Source: Planctomycetota bacterium
GTDB lineage: Bacteria; Planctomycetota; Planctomycetia; Planctomycetales; Planctomycetaceae
Length of the DNA stretch: 64,000 nt
Direction: 5' to 3'
Assembly: GCA_018242525.1 (NCBI GenBank)
Contig: JAFEBS010000034.1
Location: 124,001-188,000, forward strand
The translations under genes were made by a program, and so were the position numbers. Position 1 is the first letter of the stretch; every line of letters starts with the position of its first letter. Positions 1-9,239 of this stretch are shown here, piece by piece. The notes beneath the pieces were generated by a model, which was given only the letters and a program-made list of their open reading frames with translations, was not told the origin of the DNA and ran no database searches.

Positions 1-1866
1 AGTGATCCGTTCGATCAGTCGGCTACCGCCAGCCAGTCCGCACCCGTCAGTGAACCGACCCTGGGTCCGCCTGCGGATTTGAGCCCAGCGACACTGCCGC
101 CCTCGTCCGTCCCCAACGATATCATTCCAGTTCGCCAGCCGAAACGGCCCGTCGTGGAACCCGCGCGGCCCGTCGCGGAGCCGGATGTCCCGTCCATCAA
201 TCCAAAACGGGCGGTTCCCAAGTTGCCGACGGAAGTGCCGGACGCCTTTGATTCTGGCTTCCCCGCCGAGCCGCCGTCACGGACGGATTCGCCGACGCTG
301 CCGGCTCGCACCAATCCTCCCCCCCTCGTGGAGCCGGAACGCAGTTCGCTGCCCGACCGAGCATTTCCCGATGGAGACCCGATTCCTTCCCGTCGTTCTG
401 AACCGCAACCGCTGCCGAATGACAACGATCTCTCTGGCAATGGGACCGTCACCAGCACGGATCCTCGCGGAGTTCAGCAAGCCCGACTGACGATTGAGAA
501 AATTGCTCCTCAACAGGCGACCCTGGGGGAACCACTGGTCTATTCTGTCATCGTAAAGAATATCGGTTCTGCCGATGCCCGTCAGGTGGTCGTGGAAGAT
601 CGGGTTCCGAAGGGGACCGACATGGTCGGCAGTAATCCCCCTGGATACCTGATTGAAAAGAAGATTCCTGACAGCGATCAGGTTGAAAAGAAACTCTCCT
701 GGCCCCTCGGCACTTTGAAACCGAACGAGCAAAAGAAAATCTCCATCAAGGTCATCCCCCGCCAGGAAGGACCGGTCGGCAGTGTCGCCCGAGTACACTT
801 TGCCACCGAAGTGGCCGCGGAGATTCAAGTCGCGGGCCCCAAACTGAGCTTCACCGCCAAAGCTCCGCCCCAGGCCAGGGTCGGCGAAACGATCGAAATG
901 GTCTTTCTGCTGAAGAACACCGGGACGGCCCCGGCCACGAATGTCTCCGTCCGTGATCTGGTTCCGGCGGGATTAAAGCACGAAGCGGCCACGGACATTG
1001 AATGCCCCATCGGCAAACTGGCACCGAATGAAACTCGTGAAATCGTGCTCGCGGTGACGGCCGTCAAGCCAGGCCGGGCCACCAACAAGGCCATTCTGAC
1101 GGGTGATGGCGGGATCAATCAGCAGATCGATACCCCGATTGATGTGGTCGGTGAGCAACTGGCACTGACGCGATCGGGCCAGACGAAAGTCTATGTCGAC
1201 CGGCCGACACAATTCACCAACAGCATCCGTAATGAAGGGGACACCGAGGTCAAGCACGTGCGTATTTCCGAGGTTGTCCCGGCCGGAATGGAATTCGTCG
1301 GTGCCACCAACGGCGGACAGTACGACCAGGTCCAGCGAGCCATCTTCTGGGATCTGGGGGCCTTGCCACCAGGCGCTGAAGCGAAAGTGAGCAGCAAATT
1401 GATCGCCAAGGAATCAGGGATTCAGCAGGGGCAGGTGGTCGCCACAGGCCCCAATGGCAGCAAAGCGTCGATTACAACGGACATTGATGCCGTGGGTCGA
1501 CCGGAACTGCAGGTTGAAGCGATCAGCCGAGCCGACATCATCGCCGTCGGGGACCGGCTGACCTCCAAGATCCAATTGAAGAACCATGGCAGCGCCCCCG
1601 CCCGGAATGTTCGCTTGAGCATTCGGCTGCCTCGCGAGTTGAAACTGATCAACGTCCGGGGTGTACGCGGTTCACAGCAGGACGGCCTCGTCACGTTTGA
1701 AGCGGTTCCGTCCATCGATCCCAACGGGACGGTCGCCTACGAACTGGAAATGGAAGCAGTTTCGGTGGCTCAGACACAGATGACACTGGAAATCTCGGCC
1801 GATCACCTGAGCAGACCGGCCCGCCGCAGCGAGACGGTGGAAATCGCCGCCGAGATTCGTCAATAA
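1..1866 (+). CDS. DUF11-repeat surface protein, 5' truncated by window edge
   Basis: The reading frame is open from base 1, so the true start lies upstream; a TTG at 79 is only an internal alternative start. The visible N-terminal part is a proline-rich, low-complexity stretch to about codon 155. At least four Ig-like modules follow, each with the DUF11 pattern of a hydrophobic strand, a GE/GD turn, a KNxG or RNEG motif and VPxG or LPRE. Examples are VKNIGSADARQVVVEDRVP, LLKNTGTAPATNVSVRDLVP and LKNHGSAPARNVRLSIRLP. Such repeats are typical of exported cell-surface proteins that present beta-sandwich modules. No catalytic residues are apparent. A strong hairpin at 1938 probably ends the transcript. 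The function is structural or adhesive by inference only; the family call is fairly sure. Confidence 0.85.
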   Translation, partial: SDPFDQSATASQSAPVSEPTLGPPADLSPATLPPSSVPNDIIPVRQPKRPVVEPARPVAEPDVPSINPKRAVPKLPTEVPDAFDSGFPAEPPSRTDSPTLPARTNPPPLVEPERSSLPDRAFPDGDPIPSRRSEPQPLPNDNDLSGNGTVTSTDPRGVQQARLTIEKIAPQQATLGEPLVYSVIVKNIGSADARQVVVEDRVPKGTDMVGSNPPGYLIEKKIPDSDQVEKKLSWPLGTLKPNEQKKISIKVIPRQEGPVGSVARVHFATEVAAEIQVAGPKLSFTAKAPPQARVGETIEMVFLLKNTGTAPATNVSVRDLVPAGLKHEAATDIECPIGKLAPNETREIVLAVTAVKPGRATNKAILTGDGGINQQIDTPIDVVGEQLALTRSGQTKVYVDRPTQFTNSIRNEGDTEVKHVRISEVVPAGMEFVGATNGGQYDQVQRAIFWDLGALPPGAEAKVSSKLIAKESGIQQGQVVATGPNGSKASITTDIDAVGRPELQVEAISRADIIAVGDRLTSKIQLKNHGSAPARNVRLSIRLPRELKLINVRGVRGSQQDGLVTFEAVPSIDPNGTVAYELEMEAVSVAQTQMTLEISADHLSRPARRSETVEIAAEIRQ

Positions 1867-1937
1867 CCAGCAGTCCCAGCAATCCGCCTGAACTGCATCT
1901 CTGTTGCTGTAGCTGCTATACTATCGTTGTTGCATCC

Positions 1938-1973
1938 AGCCCGACTGCCGGTTGTCAGTCGGGCTGTTCGTTT
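1938..1973 (+). terminator. Rho-independent terminator after the DUF11 gene
   Basis: A perfect 10-bp stem (AGCCCGACTG paired with CAGTCGGGCT) encloses an 8-base loop and is followed by the T-rich tail GTTCGTTT. It lies 72 bases after the DUF11 stop and 30 bases before queF, so it should separate the two transcripts. Its perfect stem does not resemble a preQ1 riboswitch pseudoknot. Confidence 0.75.
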
Positions 1974-2003
1974 CCGCCGACCATTGTTCTGTAGAGCTGA
2001 AGC

Positions 2004-2363
2004 ATGAGCACCGATTTTCGTTCGACCCTGGAAACGTTTCCCAACCCGTATCCCCAGCGGGATTACTCGGTGGAAACCATCTGTCCGGAATTCACCTCGC
2101 TGTGCCCCAAGACTGGCCAGCCCGACTTCGGCACGCTGACGATTACGTACGTTCCGGACCAGTTGTGCTACGAACTGAAGTCGCTGAAGCTGTACCTGCA
2201 GATGTACCGTAATCATGGTGCGTTCTACGAACACGTTACAAACCTGATCCTGGACGATCTGGTAGCCGTCACTCAACCCCGATCCATGCGCATCGTCGGA
2301 GCCTTCACCCCGCGCGGCGGCATTCGCACAAACGTGATCGCCGAATATAAGAAGCCCGTGTAA
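2004..2363 (+). CDS. queF: NADPH-dependent 7-cyano-7-deazaguanine (preQ0) reductase, unimodular QueF
   Basis: The 119-residue product matches the short, single-domain (YkvM-like) QueF class, which reduces the nitrile of preQ0 to the amine of preQ1 in queuosine biosynthesis in the cytoplasm. Visible hallmarks are SLCPKTGQPDFG with the covalent-adduct cysteine at residue 34 and the general-acid aspartate at 41. The QueF NADPH-binding motif is present as YELKSLKLYL (about residues 56-65), and the substrate-binding Glu-His pair lies in FYEHV (residues 74-78). The ATG at 2004 gives a normal family N-terminus, although the upstream Shine-Dalgarno is poor. No other queuosine gene is present in the window. 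It faces the convergent hydrolase gene with only 20 bases between stops. Confidence 0.95.
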   Translation: MSTDFRSTLETFPNPYPQRDYSVETICPEFTSLCPKTGQPDFGTLTITYVPDQLCYELKSLKLYLQMYRNHGAFYEHVTNLILDDLVAVTQPRSMRIVGAFTPRGGIRTNVIAEYKKPV

Positions 2364-2383
2364 CAACTGGGACATGCACGCAC

Positions 2384-3292
2384 TCAGCGCGATTGTTGCC
2401 CGGTTCTGTCGGCCAATTCCGGATTCCTGATCCCGGCAGGTCGTTCGTCTATCACGGTTGACACCTTAATCAGGAATTGTTCGAGTGCCTGGCGGTAAGC
2501 TTCGGGCTGTGGATCGTTGTGTCGTCCTCCAGCGACTTCGACAAATTGCTTGTTGTCTGTTCCGGCCGCGTTGAACAATTTGCGCCCCAACTCAAACGGC
2601 ACAAGTTCGTCAGCAGATCCGTGACTGACGAGTAATGGCCCGTGATAGTCGCGAATCTTGCTGACTGAATCGAATTGATACGTCATCAGGAATCGTACGG
2701 GCAAAACTGGCATCAGATTGCTGGCGACTTCGGGCAACGATGTAAACGTACTTGCCAGAACCAGAGCTCTGGCACCATCCTTCGCGGCCAGATCAACAGC
2801 AACGGCACCACCGAGTGACTGTCCCATGAGCACGATATCGGTCTCGGCAATATTCTCGCGCGCCGCCAACCACGCCCGCGCTGCTCGGGCATCCTGGTAG
2901 AGACCCTGTTCGCTGGGTTTCCCCTCACTGCGTCCAAATCCACGATAGTCGAAGGCGAATACCGAGAGGTTGTGACGCTGATTCAAAATCGACAGAGTCT
3001 CTGCCAGGAGTGACACATTGCCGCCATTCCCGTGACAGACCAGCGCCACAGCTGTCGGGTTGGGATGTGGCACATACCATCCATGCAGGCGAACTCCGTC
3101 CTTTGCTGTGAATTGCACGTCTTCCGGAGCAATGCTTCCCGGTTCCCATTCCCCCACTGGAAAACGAGCCGGTTGAAAGACGATGCTCCGTTCCAAGGGA
3201 CGAAGCGGTGACAGCGGCCCCATGAACGAGCAGCCGGTCAGACACGGCGTAATGACGAAGACAGGGAGGACAATCAAGCGTCGAAGTTGCAT
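2384..3292 (-). CDS. Alpha/beta hydrolase, probable lipoprotein (BEM46/YfhR-like)
   Basis: The ATG at 3292 is preceded by GGAG at good spacing. The 302-residue product starts with a basic N-terminus, a hydrophobic segment and an LTGC lipobox (cysteine near residue 20), so it is probably lipid-anchored on the outer face of the cytoplasmic membrane or in the outer membrane. The body is an alpha/beta hydrolase. It has HGNGGN as the oxyanion-hole motif, FDYRGFGRS, and the nucleophile elbow GQSLGG; SHGSADELVPF holds the candidate catalytic Asp and GGRHND the candidate His. The layout resembles the BEM46/YfhR group of serine hydrolases, whose substrates are mostly unknown. The gene is monocistronic and convergent with queF. 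Confidence 0.85.
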   Translation of the reverse strand: MQLRRLIVLPVFVITPCLTGCSFMGPLSPLRPLERSIVFQPARFPVGEWEPGSIAPEDVQFTAKDGVRLHGWYVPHPNPTAVALVCHGNGGNVSLLAETLSILNQRHNLSVFAFDYRGFGRSEGKPSEQGLYQDARAARAWLAARENIAETDIVLMGQSLGGAVAVDLAAKDGARALVLASTFTSLPEVASNLMPVLPVRFLMTYQFDSVSKIRDYHGPLLVSHGSADELVPFELGRKLFNAAGTDNKQFVEVAGGRHNDPQPEAYRQALEQFLIKVSTVIDERPAGIRNPELADRTGQQSR

Positions 3293-3722
3293 TTTCAATC
3301 TCCGCTCCCCGCGCGGAGTTTATCGCCGGAGCGGTACTTCGCAAATAGGTCTCACGTCAATCCATCTCGATGGACTCAAAGCCTGAGATCTTCAGTCGTC
3401 GGCTAGATTTGCCGGGCGGCAACGCCATACAGGGACGTGACAGTGCGTCAGCGGACAACCAACTGCCAATTCAGTGGCAAAACAATTCCCGTTGAGAGAA
3501 TTCCGTTCAGAGCTCAGTCGGACCGCCGGGGAGCTTTCTTTCCAGTGATGCAACGTATGTCCGCAAAATAAGTTACGAAACATTTATCTTTCGTTTTCAT
3601 GAAATGTTCACCTGAACTGAACGAGTTCCTTATCACGCAAAACCACCATCTCGCTCCATTGGCATGGTCGCCCAGTGCTTGAAAGCCTTGCCTTCTAATC
3701 CCGTTTTCTTGAGGAGTTGATG
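3293..3722. other. Intergenic region between divergent hydrolase and DUF1559 genes
   Basis: About 430 bases without a convincing gene. It must hold divergent promoters for the hydrolase and the DUF1559 protein, but I could not fix -35/-10 elements with confidence. A GAGGAG Shine-Dalgarno at 3711-3716 serves the downstream gene. Confidence 0.5.
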
Positions 3723-4748
3723 ATGACAGTTCAAGGGTCGAGACGATCGAACAAGGGGTTTACGCTGATCGAACTGTTGGTGGTCATCGCCATCATTGCT
3801 GTCCTGATTGCCCTGCTGTTACCAGCAGTGCAGCAGGCCCGCGAGGCAGCTCGCCGGACGCAGTGCGTGAACAACCTGAAGCAAGTCGGCCTGGCACTCG
3901 CCAATTACGAAAGCACGTATCAGTGCATTCCGCTGCGAACGATCTACGGCTTTTACGGAGGCAAGAAGGCCAAACTGTTTGGCCCCTTCACGGCGATCCT
4001 GCCGTACATTGATCAGACACCACTTTACAACGCGATGGACTTTTCGTCTCCGTGGTGTACACCCGGTCAAAACCTGACGATTGCGACAACGAAATTGTCC
4101 GCCATGCAATGCCCGAGTGCCGGCGGCGCACGACTGCTCCCCTCGGCGGCAGCGTTTGCTGCGCGTTCGGGGGATGCGTTGCCCTTCGCCACATTGTCGC
4201 CGACCGTCTTCGGATACGGTGACTACTTTGGGATGGAAGGGATTGTGCATGGAGCCAGCGACATGTGGGCGGCTCCGTGTGCGGACAGTGTGGTGTACAA
4301 CATGTCCAATCCCAATATCATCACGGCGCTCAACACCTACGGATGTGTTCCCGGGATGTTTTACCACAAAGGTTCCTCGCAATACCTCGTTCGCTACGCG
4401 ACGGTCACCGATGGTCTGTCGAACACGTTCGCCATGGTTGAATGTGCGGGGCGTCCGAACCTGATGATCAACAACAAGCAGGCTGGGGTCACGGGAGATG
4501 GCTGGGGTTGGGCCGACACGGAACTCAATGGGTTCGTGGACGGATCCGATTCACTGGGCAATACCGGCGCTGGCGGCTGCTTCGTCATCAACGCCACCAA
4601 CGATTCGGAAGTCTATTCATTCCATGTCGGCGGTGCCAACACGCTGATGGGAGATGGAAGTGTTCGATTTGTCAGTGCCAACGTTGGCGGACGCCCCTTT
4701 GCTGCCGCCTGCACCATGAACTGGGGTGAAATCCCCGGCGAATTCTGA
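3723..4748 (+). CDS. DUF1559 domain protein with type IV pilin-like N-terminus
   Basis: The start region is TTG-ATG-ATG after GAGGAG (3711-3716). The second ATG at 3723 gives the best spacing, and 3720 is possible. The N-terminus carries a prepilin-type cleavage site (KGFTLIELLVVIAIIAVLI), followed by the PAVQQAREAARRTQC signature of planctomycete DUF1559 (SBP_bac_10) proteins. The C-terminus has the usual FHVGGANTLMGDGSVRF block. These proteins are abundant in planctomycete genomes. They resemble pseudopilins by their N-terminal helix and are presumably inserted in the cytoplasmic membrane with the large domain outside. Their role is not settled. Length (about 341 residues) is normal. It stands alone here, unlike the second copy at 16839-17795. 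Confidence 0.92.
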   Translation: MTVQGSRRSNKGFTLIELLVVIAIIAVLIALLLPAVQQAREAARRTQCVNNLKQVGLALANYESTYQCIPLRTIYGFYGGKKAKLFGPFTAILPYIDQTPLYNAMDFSSPWCTPGQNLTIATTKLSAMQCPSAGGARLLPSAAAFAARSGDALPFATLSPTVFGYGDYFGMEGIVHGASDMWAAPCADSVVYNMSNPNIITALNTYGCVPGMFYHKGSSQYLVRYATVTDGLSNTFAMVECAGRPNLMINNKQAGVTGDGWGWADTELNGFVDGSDSLGNTGAGGCFVINATNDSEVYSFHVGGANTLMGDGSVRFVSANVGGRPFAAACTMNWGEIPGEF

Positions 4749-5172
4749 CTTCGGAAACCGCTTGTTGCTTCCAAGCAGCCTCACCCGGTGCCAACGGCAA
4801 CCTGGTGGGGCTTTGATGTCGGACGACATGCTGCAGTTCGGGCGAATCGGCCACGACTCGCCCCCCTTCAGATCCGTGGATGAATTCGTACACAACCTGC
4901 AGGCCGCACGAGTATTCAAAGCCCCAGTAGTCACCGTTGCCAAGGCCGTCGACCCATTCCGTGTGCATGGGCGGACCGAGTCTGTGGAGGGCAACTTCGT
5001 GAGCGACCCGGCAGTCAACGAGATAGCCTGGAACGTCAGGGAATGAAACAGGAAACGTCAATCGCTTTGGAGATTCAAACAGATCCATGGCATTGCCTGT
5101 CATTCTTCGAATGACCCGGTCGAATTCGATCCCCGTGAATCGACACAGGTCCGTGTGAATCGACGGATTCAC
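4672..5172 (-). CDS. Hypothetical protein, doubtful small gene
   Basis: A 166-codon open frame starts 9 bases after the stop of the membrane-bound dehydrogenase gene on the same strand. It could therefore be its operon partner. The first 110 residues look protein-like, with varied composition and segments such as RLTFPVSFPDVPGYLVDC, PPMHTEWVDGLGNGDYWGF and GLQVVYEFIHGSEGG. The last 25 codons run antisense into the 3' end of the DUF1559 gene and lose this character, which may mean a frameshift near 4800 or a longer-than-real frame. I do not recognise a family. It may be a real gene with a degraded 3' end or chance. Confidence 0.35.
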   Translation of the reverse strand: MNPSIHTDLCRFTGIEFDRVIRRMTGNAMDLFESPKRLTFPVSFPDVPGYLVDCRVAHEVALHRLGPPMHTEWVDGLGNGDYWGFEYSCGLQVVYEFIHGSEGGRVVADSPELQHVVRHQSPTRLPLAPGEAAWKQQAVSEVRIRRGFHPSSWCRRQQRGVRQRWH

Positions 5173-5181
5173 TGCCTGGAC

Positions 5182-8100
5182 TCACTTCTTTCCGTGCGCA
5201 GCAGGCCCCGCCGTATTTTTCAGTGTCGACAGGAATTCCACCAGATCACGTATGTCGGATTTGCTCAACTTCTTGATCAGGTCTTCAGGCATCCCCGATT
5301 TCCCGACGGCGCGGTCTTCAATTCTGGCTTTGTCCAGGGTGACCATAGAACCATCCGGCTTTTGGACAGAAACGCGAGTTCCATCGTCCGACTTGATGAT
5401 CCCGGCGTGGACCAGACCGTCTTCCATTTGCAGGATCACCGTTTCAAATCCCCTGGCGATCTGTTTGTTGGGATCAATGATCGCTTCCAGCAGATACTCG
5501 CGATTCTTGTCGAGTCCGATGCGTGACAGGTCGGGCCCGACGTCGCCGCCGTTGCCGTCGATCTTGTGACAGCGACGGCAGGACACTTCTGCCCGGCCGA
5601 AGAAGATGTCGTGGCCACGCTGCACGCTGCCGCCCGCCAGGGTTTCGCGATAGTCGCGCAAGTGATCTGCCGGATTGCGCTGCTTGTTGAATTCATCGAC
5701 ATGGGCGAGCAACCCGGGTTTCTGCCGGGATTGAGCCGCTTCCAACAGGTCCAGTTGGAGAGCGTCCGAAATCTTGCGCTGGACCAGCCGTGTCAGCCAC
5801 TGTTCCAGAATGTCATCGGCGTCGTCCCGTTTGACCGACGCGAGGACGGCGATGGCGGCCTGTTGTTCCAACACGGAATTGCCATCCATCGTTTCGGCCA
5901 GCAATTTGATGGCGCGAGCGGGGTCGAAGCCGACGAGCAATCGTCGGGCTTCCGCTCGGACCGTGGAATCGGCGTCAGACAACGAATCATCAACCAAGGA
6001 TCGCAGATGCGGGCTTTTCAGGGTTTCCAGAGCATTCAACGCCGCCACGCGTTCGGAACCGGCATTCACCGCGTCCCTGGCGATCTCCAGCAGGAACGGT
6101 TCGACATCTTTGATCCCGTACTGCCCTGCCAGCTTTGTGGCCGATTCGCGGACTTTGCGACTGCCGGAAAAGAGCGAACCCAGCATCGGACGTACAACCG
6201 AGGCGACATCAACATTCCGCATGGCGAGCGGTCGGAAATCGTTCGTGACACGATCCAGTGGTCCCGGTGCGTTCCATTCGAGCAGATCGGTGATCGCCTC
6301 CAGTCGAATCGATTCTTCGGTTTTTGCGTGGGCGGCGACGGCAGCGACTGCTTTGGCATTCTCCGCAGTTCCTGCGCGATAGTTTGCATTCAGGACTCGA
6401 CGGAGCTGTGGATCGGCCATGCCCGGCTGTTCGATCAATTTGGCCAGGGCCGGCATGGCGGCGGCGACCGGAACATCATGGATGGCTCGCGCGGCTTCCA
6501 GAACGATCAGCGGTTCCGGATCGTTCAGGAAATCAGCCAGTCCGGGATCTTCCAGTCGACGGAGCGCGAGCACGGCTCCCATCCGTTCGGGAGCGGCAGG
6601 CCGTTTGCATGCGGCTCGCAGTGTCTCCACATCGGCACAGCCGACGAGGCCCATCACGATCGCATGTCGCAAAGTGGGATCGGCGTCGGCGTTCTCCGTG
6701 AGCATTTCAAACAGGCGTCCAACGGCGGATTTGGCTTTGAGTTTCCCGAGTGCAATCGCCGCCAGTGACCGGACCCGCAAGTCGACATCCTGACACAGTG
6801 TCAGCAGTACGGATTCGCTGGCACCGAACTTCGCATCGCCACAGACGCGCGCCAACTGGGCGCGAATTTCCGGGTTCGTGTCTGCACCCAGCGACAGGAT
6901 CGGGGACAGCGTTTCGGGCGTCGTGCGAGCCAACTGGCCCAGTCCCCAGATCCCGTGAACGCGGGCAAACACCAGGGATTCTTTCGTGGCAGCATCGGTC
7001 AGTTCCTCCGCCGCTTTTTTCCGAACCAACGCGAACTGGGCTCGTTGGCGGACGCGGTAATCCGGGTGAGTCAGCAGCAACGACAATTCCTGCGGCTCGC
7101 GTTGAGCAAACCCGTCCTTCATCAGACGAGTGACTTCGGCAACGACCGGCGATGTTCCATGTGTTTCGTCCCGGAACCGATAGATGCGTCCCTTCCCGGC
7201 TCCGTCCCATCCGTCGACCCAGTCGGAGACATACAGTCCTCCATCAAAACCAAAGTCGACGTCCGTCGCCAGGATCGACCAGATGTACTGCTGGGAATCG
7301 ACCAGTTCAAACGACGCTCCCTTGGGAATCATCGCAAAACTGCGAATGCCGCTGTTGGCGGCCGATCCCCGGAAATCCGCCAGGAAGAAGTGACCGCGAT
7401 ATTTTTCATCGAGTCCCGTTCCTGGGTAATATGCCAAACCGGACGGGCCATCCGCGATGTTGATAATCGGCGGTACGATATAGGCGGCCTGGCCGGGATG
7501 CGCGGGGTGCCAGAGCTTTTCGCGGTTCCAGGGACCGCGGTCCGGCAGGTACTGGTAGTACATCCGCCAGCCACTGTCGGAACCTTCCACGATGTAGGTC
7601 CAGCGAGCCCGGTCGCCCCCGTCGGAGTTATTGTCACCTGTGAACAGATTTCCAAAATCGTCGAACGCCAGTTCCTGGGGATTTCGCAGTCCGGTGGCGA
7701 ACACCTCCAGATCGGTCCCGTCCAGATTGCAGCGGAACACGGCCCCCTGGTCAGGCTTGGCGAGTCGGCCGTGAGGTGTCACAACGTTGTAGCCCCGGTC
7801 ACCAATGCTGAAATACAAGCGTCCATCAGGGCCGACGATCAGACCGTGCATGTCGTGTCCGCGAAAGGCCACCCGGACTCCAAAACCGTCGTACAAGGGG
7901 ACGCGCGTGTCCGCGATGCCATCGTCGTTGTCGTCCGTCAGCAGCCACAGCTTGGGAATGCATGTGTAAAACACCTTGCCGTCGATCGCCAGCACTCCCG
8001 CTCCGGTTCCCTCTTCGATCGCATTGAATCCGTCGGCGAACACAGTCGCCCGGTCCGCATGTCCGTCGCCATCCGTATCTTCCAGCAGGCGGATTCGGTC

Positions 8101-8520
8101 GTGTTCCGACGTGTACTTTTTGACGTCGTCCTTCAGGTGCTTCTTGAAGTACGCAATTCGATCGTCGACCGTCTGAGCCGCCAGATCATCCAGCAACCAA
8201 TGTCCATGCGAGCGATTGTCTTCGACTCCGTTTTGCTGGCGAAAGGTTTCTGTAACGTAGATGCGTCCACGGGCATCAAAGGCGAAGCAAACCGGATTGG
8301 CCAGCATCGGTTCGGCGGCGAAGAGATCCGTTTTCGTATGCGGCGGCAGGCGGAATCGCTGGATGGCACGCTCACCCTCGTCAGATTTTGGTGCAATTCG
8401 GGGTGTGTAAGATTCCTGGCCAAATGCCGTAACTGAATTTCCAAAAACAACTTGCAGCCCCCAAACATGCACCCAGATCAGCAAAAAATGCCGAAATGTG
8501 AAAGATTTCTGGATTTGCAC
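5182..8520 (-). CDS. PVC-type membrane-bound dehydrogenase with HEAT repeats and C-terminal cytochrome c domain
   Basis: The GTG at 8520 is chosen because GAAGGA precedes it by 6 bases and a signal segment follows at once; the frame is open a further 72 codons upstream without protein-like sequence. The 1112-residue product has a signal peptide and a sorbosone-dehydrogenase-like beta-propeller (FAAEPMLANPVCFAFDARGR to about residue 440). A long HEAT-repeat region follows (about 500-950), then a C-terminal haem domain with CRRCH, GPDLSRIG and a downstream methionine. This order is the planctomycete TIGR02604/TIGR02603 architecture. Such proteins are thought to oxidise sugars or alcohols in the periplasm and pass electrons to the haem; the substrate is unknown. 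It may be co-transcribed with the doubtful frame at 4672-5172. Confidence 0.9.
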   Translation of the reverse strand: MQIQKSFTFRHFLLIWVHVWGLQVVFGNSVTAFGQESYTPRIAPKSDEGERAIQRFRLPPHTKTDLFAAEPMLANPVCFAFDARGRIYVTETFRQQNGVEDNRSHGHWLLDDLAAQTVDDRIAYFKKHLKDDVKKYTSEHDRIRLLEDTDGDGHADRATVFADGFNAIEEGTGAGVLAIDGKVFYTCIPKLWLLTDDNDDGIADTRVPLYDGFGVRVAFRGHDMHGLIVGPDGRLYFSIGDRGYNVVTPHGRLAKPDQGAVFRCNLDGTDLEVFATGLRNPQELAFDDFGNLFTGDNNSDGGDRARWTYIVEGSDSGWRMYYQYLPDRGPWNREKLWHPAHPGQAAYIVPPIINIADGPSGLAYYPGTGLDEKYRGHFFLADFRGSAANSGIRSFAMIPKGASFELVDSQQYIWSILATDVDFGFDGGLYVSDWVDGWDGAGKGRIYRFRDETHGTSPVVAEVTRLMKDGFAQREPQELSLLLTHPDYRVRQRAQFALVRKKAAEELTDAATKESLVFARVHGIWGLGQLARTTPETLSPILSLGADTNPEIRAQLARVCGDAKFGASESVLLTLCQDVDLRVRSLAAIALGKLKAKSAVGRLFEMLTENADADPTLRHAIVMGLVGCADVETLRAACKRPAAPERMGAVLALRRLEDPGLADFLNDPEPLIVLEAARAIHDVPVAAAMPALAKLIEQPGMADPQLRRVLNANYRAGTAENAKAVAAVAAHAKTEESIRLEAITDLLEWNAPGPLDRVTNDFRPLAMRNVDVASVVRPMLGSLFSGSRKVRESATKLAGQYGIKDVEPFLLEIARDAVNAGSERVAALNALETLKSPHLRSLVDDSLSDADSTVRAEARRLLVGFDPARAIKLLAETMDGNSVLEQQAAIAVLASVKRDDADDILEQWLTRLVQRKISDALQLDLLEAAQSRQKPGLLAHVDEFNKQRNPADHLRDYRETLAGGSVQRGHDIFFGRAEVSCRRCHKIDGNGGDVGPDLSRIGLDKNREYLLEAIIDPNKQIARGFETVILQMEDGLVHAGIIKSDDGTRVSVQKPDGSMVTLDKARIEDRAVGKSGMPEDLIKKLSKSDIRDLVEFLSTLKNTAGPAAHGKK

Positions 8521-8857
8521 GGTATATCCTTCACGAAAGCAGCGAGTTTTTGGCGTATACGGTGGGATGCCGGGGGCTGAAAGCAGTTTACCGCAAGTAT
8601 TCTTGGGTCGCGAACGACTTGGGCCAGTCTGGTAAGCGTTGATTTGAACGCTGAAGGATGTGCCGTCCGCGCAAAAGTTCAGTTGTGCATTCTCGCGAAG
8701 AAAAAAGTGGTGGTCGTAACCGTCGTGTGACTGCAAATCACGTTAGAACCAGTGGCGAGGTAACTTACGGCAAAAACAGCCGGTTGCCCCTTGCCTCGGG
8801 TGCAATAATTGCAAAGAACGAGTTCAGGAAGTTTGAAGCATTCAAGGAGGAACTGCG
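8521..8857. other. Divergent intergenic region, dehydrogenase / csrA
   Basis: About 337 bases between oppositely directed genes. I see a Shine-Dalgarno on each side but no confident promoter and no RNA gene. The in-frame extension of the dehydrogenase into this region (to 8736) is not protein-like. Confidence 0.5.
8844..8850 (+). promoter_or_regulatory. Strong Shine-Dalgarno of csrA
   Basis: AAGGAGG lies 7 bases upstream of the csrA ATG, the most canonical ribosome-binding site seen in the window. It fixes the start of this very short gene. Confidence 0.8.
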
Positions 8858-9046
8858 ATGTTAGTGCTGACGCGAGGTTTGAAGCAGCAGATCTTGATCG
8901 ATGGTGGGCTGGTGACCGTCACCGTCCTGGAAATCAACGGAAGTCGCGTTCGCTTGGGGATCGAAGCCCCCCACGAGGTTTCGGTTCGGAGGAAGGAACT
9001 GGCCGACAATCCGCAACCCGTCGAAGTTCTCACCGCCGTCCAGTGA
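8858..9046 (+). CDS. csrA: Carbon storage regulator CsrA, RNA-binding translational regulator
   Basis: The 62-residue protein begins MLVLTRGLKQQILIDG and continues with ITV-like strands and GIEAPHEVSVRRKE, all diagnostic of CsrA/RsmA. The homodimer binds GGA-containing loops in mRNA leaders and represses or stabilises target transcripts. The N-terminal Leu4 and the Arg in the VRRKE segment (the Arg44 region of the E. coli protein) are present. Length is typical. The start is certain because of AAGGAGG at 8844. Flagellar genes and fliW, common csrA neighbours, are absent. Instead glgC follows 193 bases downstream on the same strand, linking the regulator to glycogen synthesis. Confidence 0.96.
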   Translation: MLVLTRGLKQQILIDGGLVTVTVLEINGSRVRLGIEAPHEVSVRRKELADNPQPVEVLTAVQ

Positions 9047-9239
9047 ATTCGATCGCCAGCTCGCATGGCAATCCCGTGAAACTCTCAACCTGTTGATGCT
9101 CCACAAACCATTCCCGCGCTGATATTCTCTTGGCGCAGGGGAGGCCGGGTGTGGTGGGTCGCTCACTCGCACCGAAGGCATCAAATCGAAAAACACAGGT
9201 TTCTTGTAGCGGCAATCCGGTCGCGCTAGGGGTTTCGGG
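9047..9239 (+). promoter_or_regulatory. csrA-glgC intergenic leader, candidate CsrA target
   Basis: If csrA and glgC share a transcript, or glgC has its own promoter here, this stretch is the glgC leader. It contains an AGGGGAGG block at 9137-9144 and a GGGATG that overlaps the glgC start codon (9238-9242). CsrA sites contain a GGA core, and one overlapping the start could block initiation. Only these two sites are seen and no clear hairpin was found, so this is inference. Confidence 0.25.

Noticed and set aside
1867..2003. preQ1 riboswitch upstream of queF
   Set aside because: The only structure is a perfect 10-bp hairpin with a T-rich tail, which fits a terminator; no preQ1 pseudoknot pattern is visible.
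6955..8436. 493-codon plus-strand frame inside the membrane-bound dehydrogenase gene
   Set aside because: Shadow of a gene with a recognisable propeller, HEAT and haem domain.
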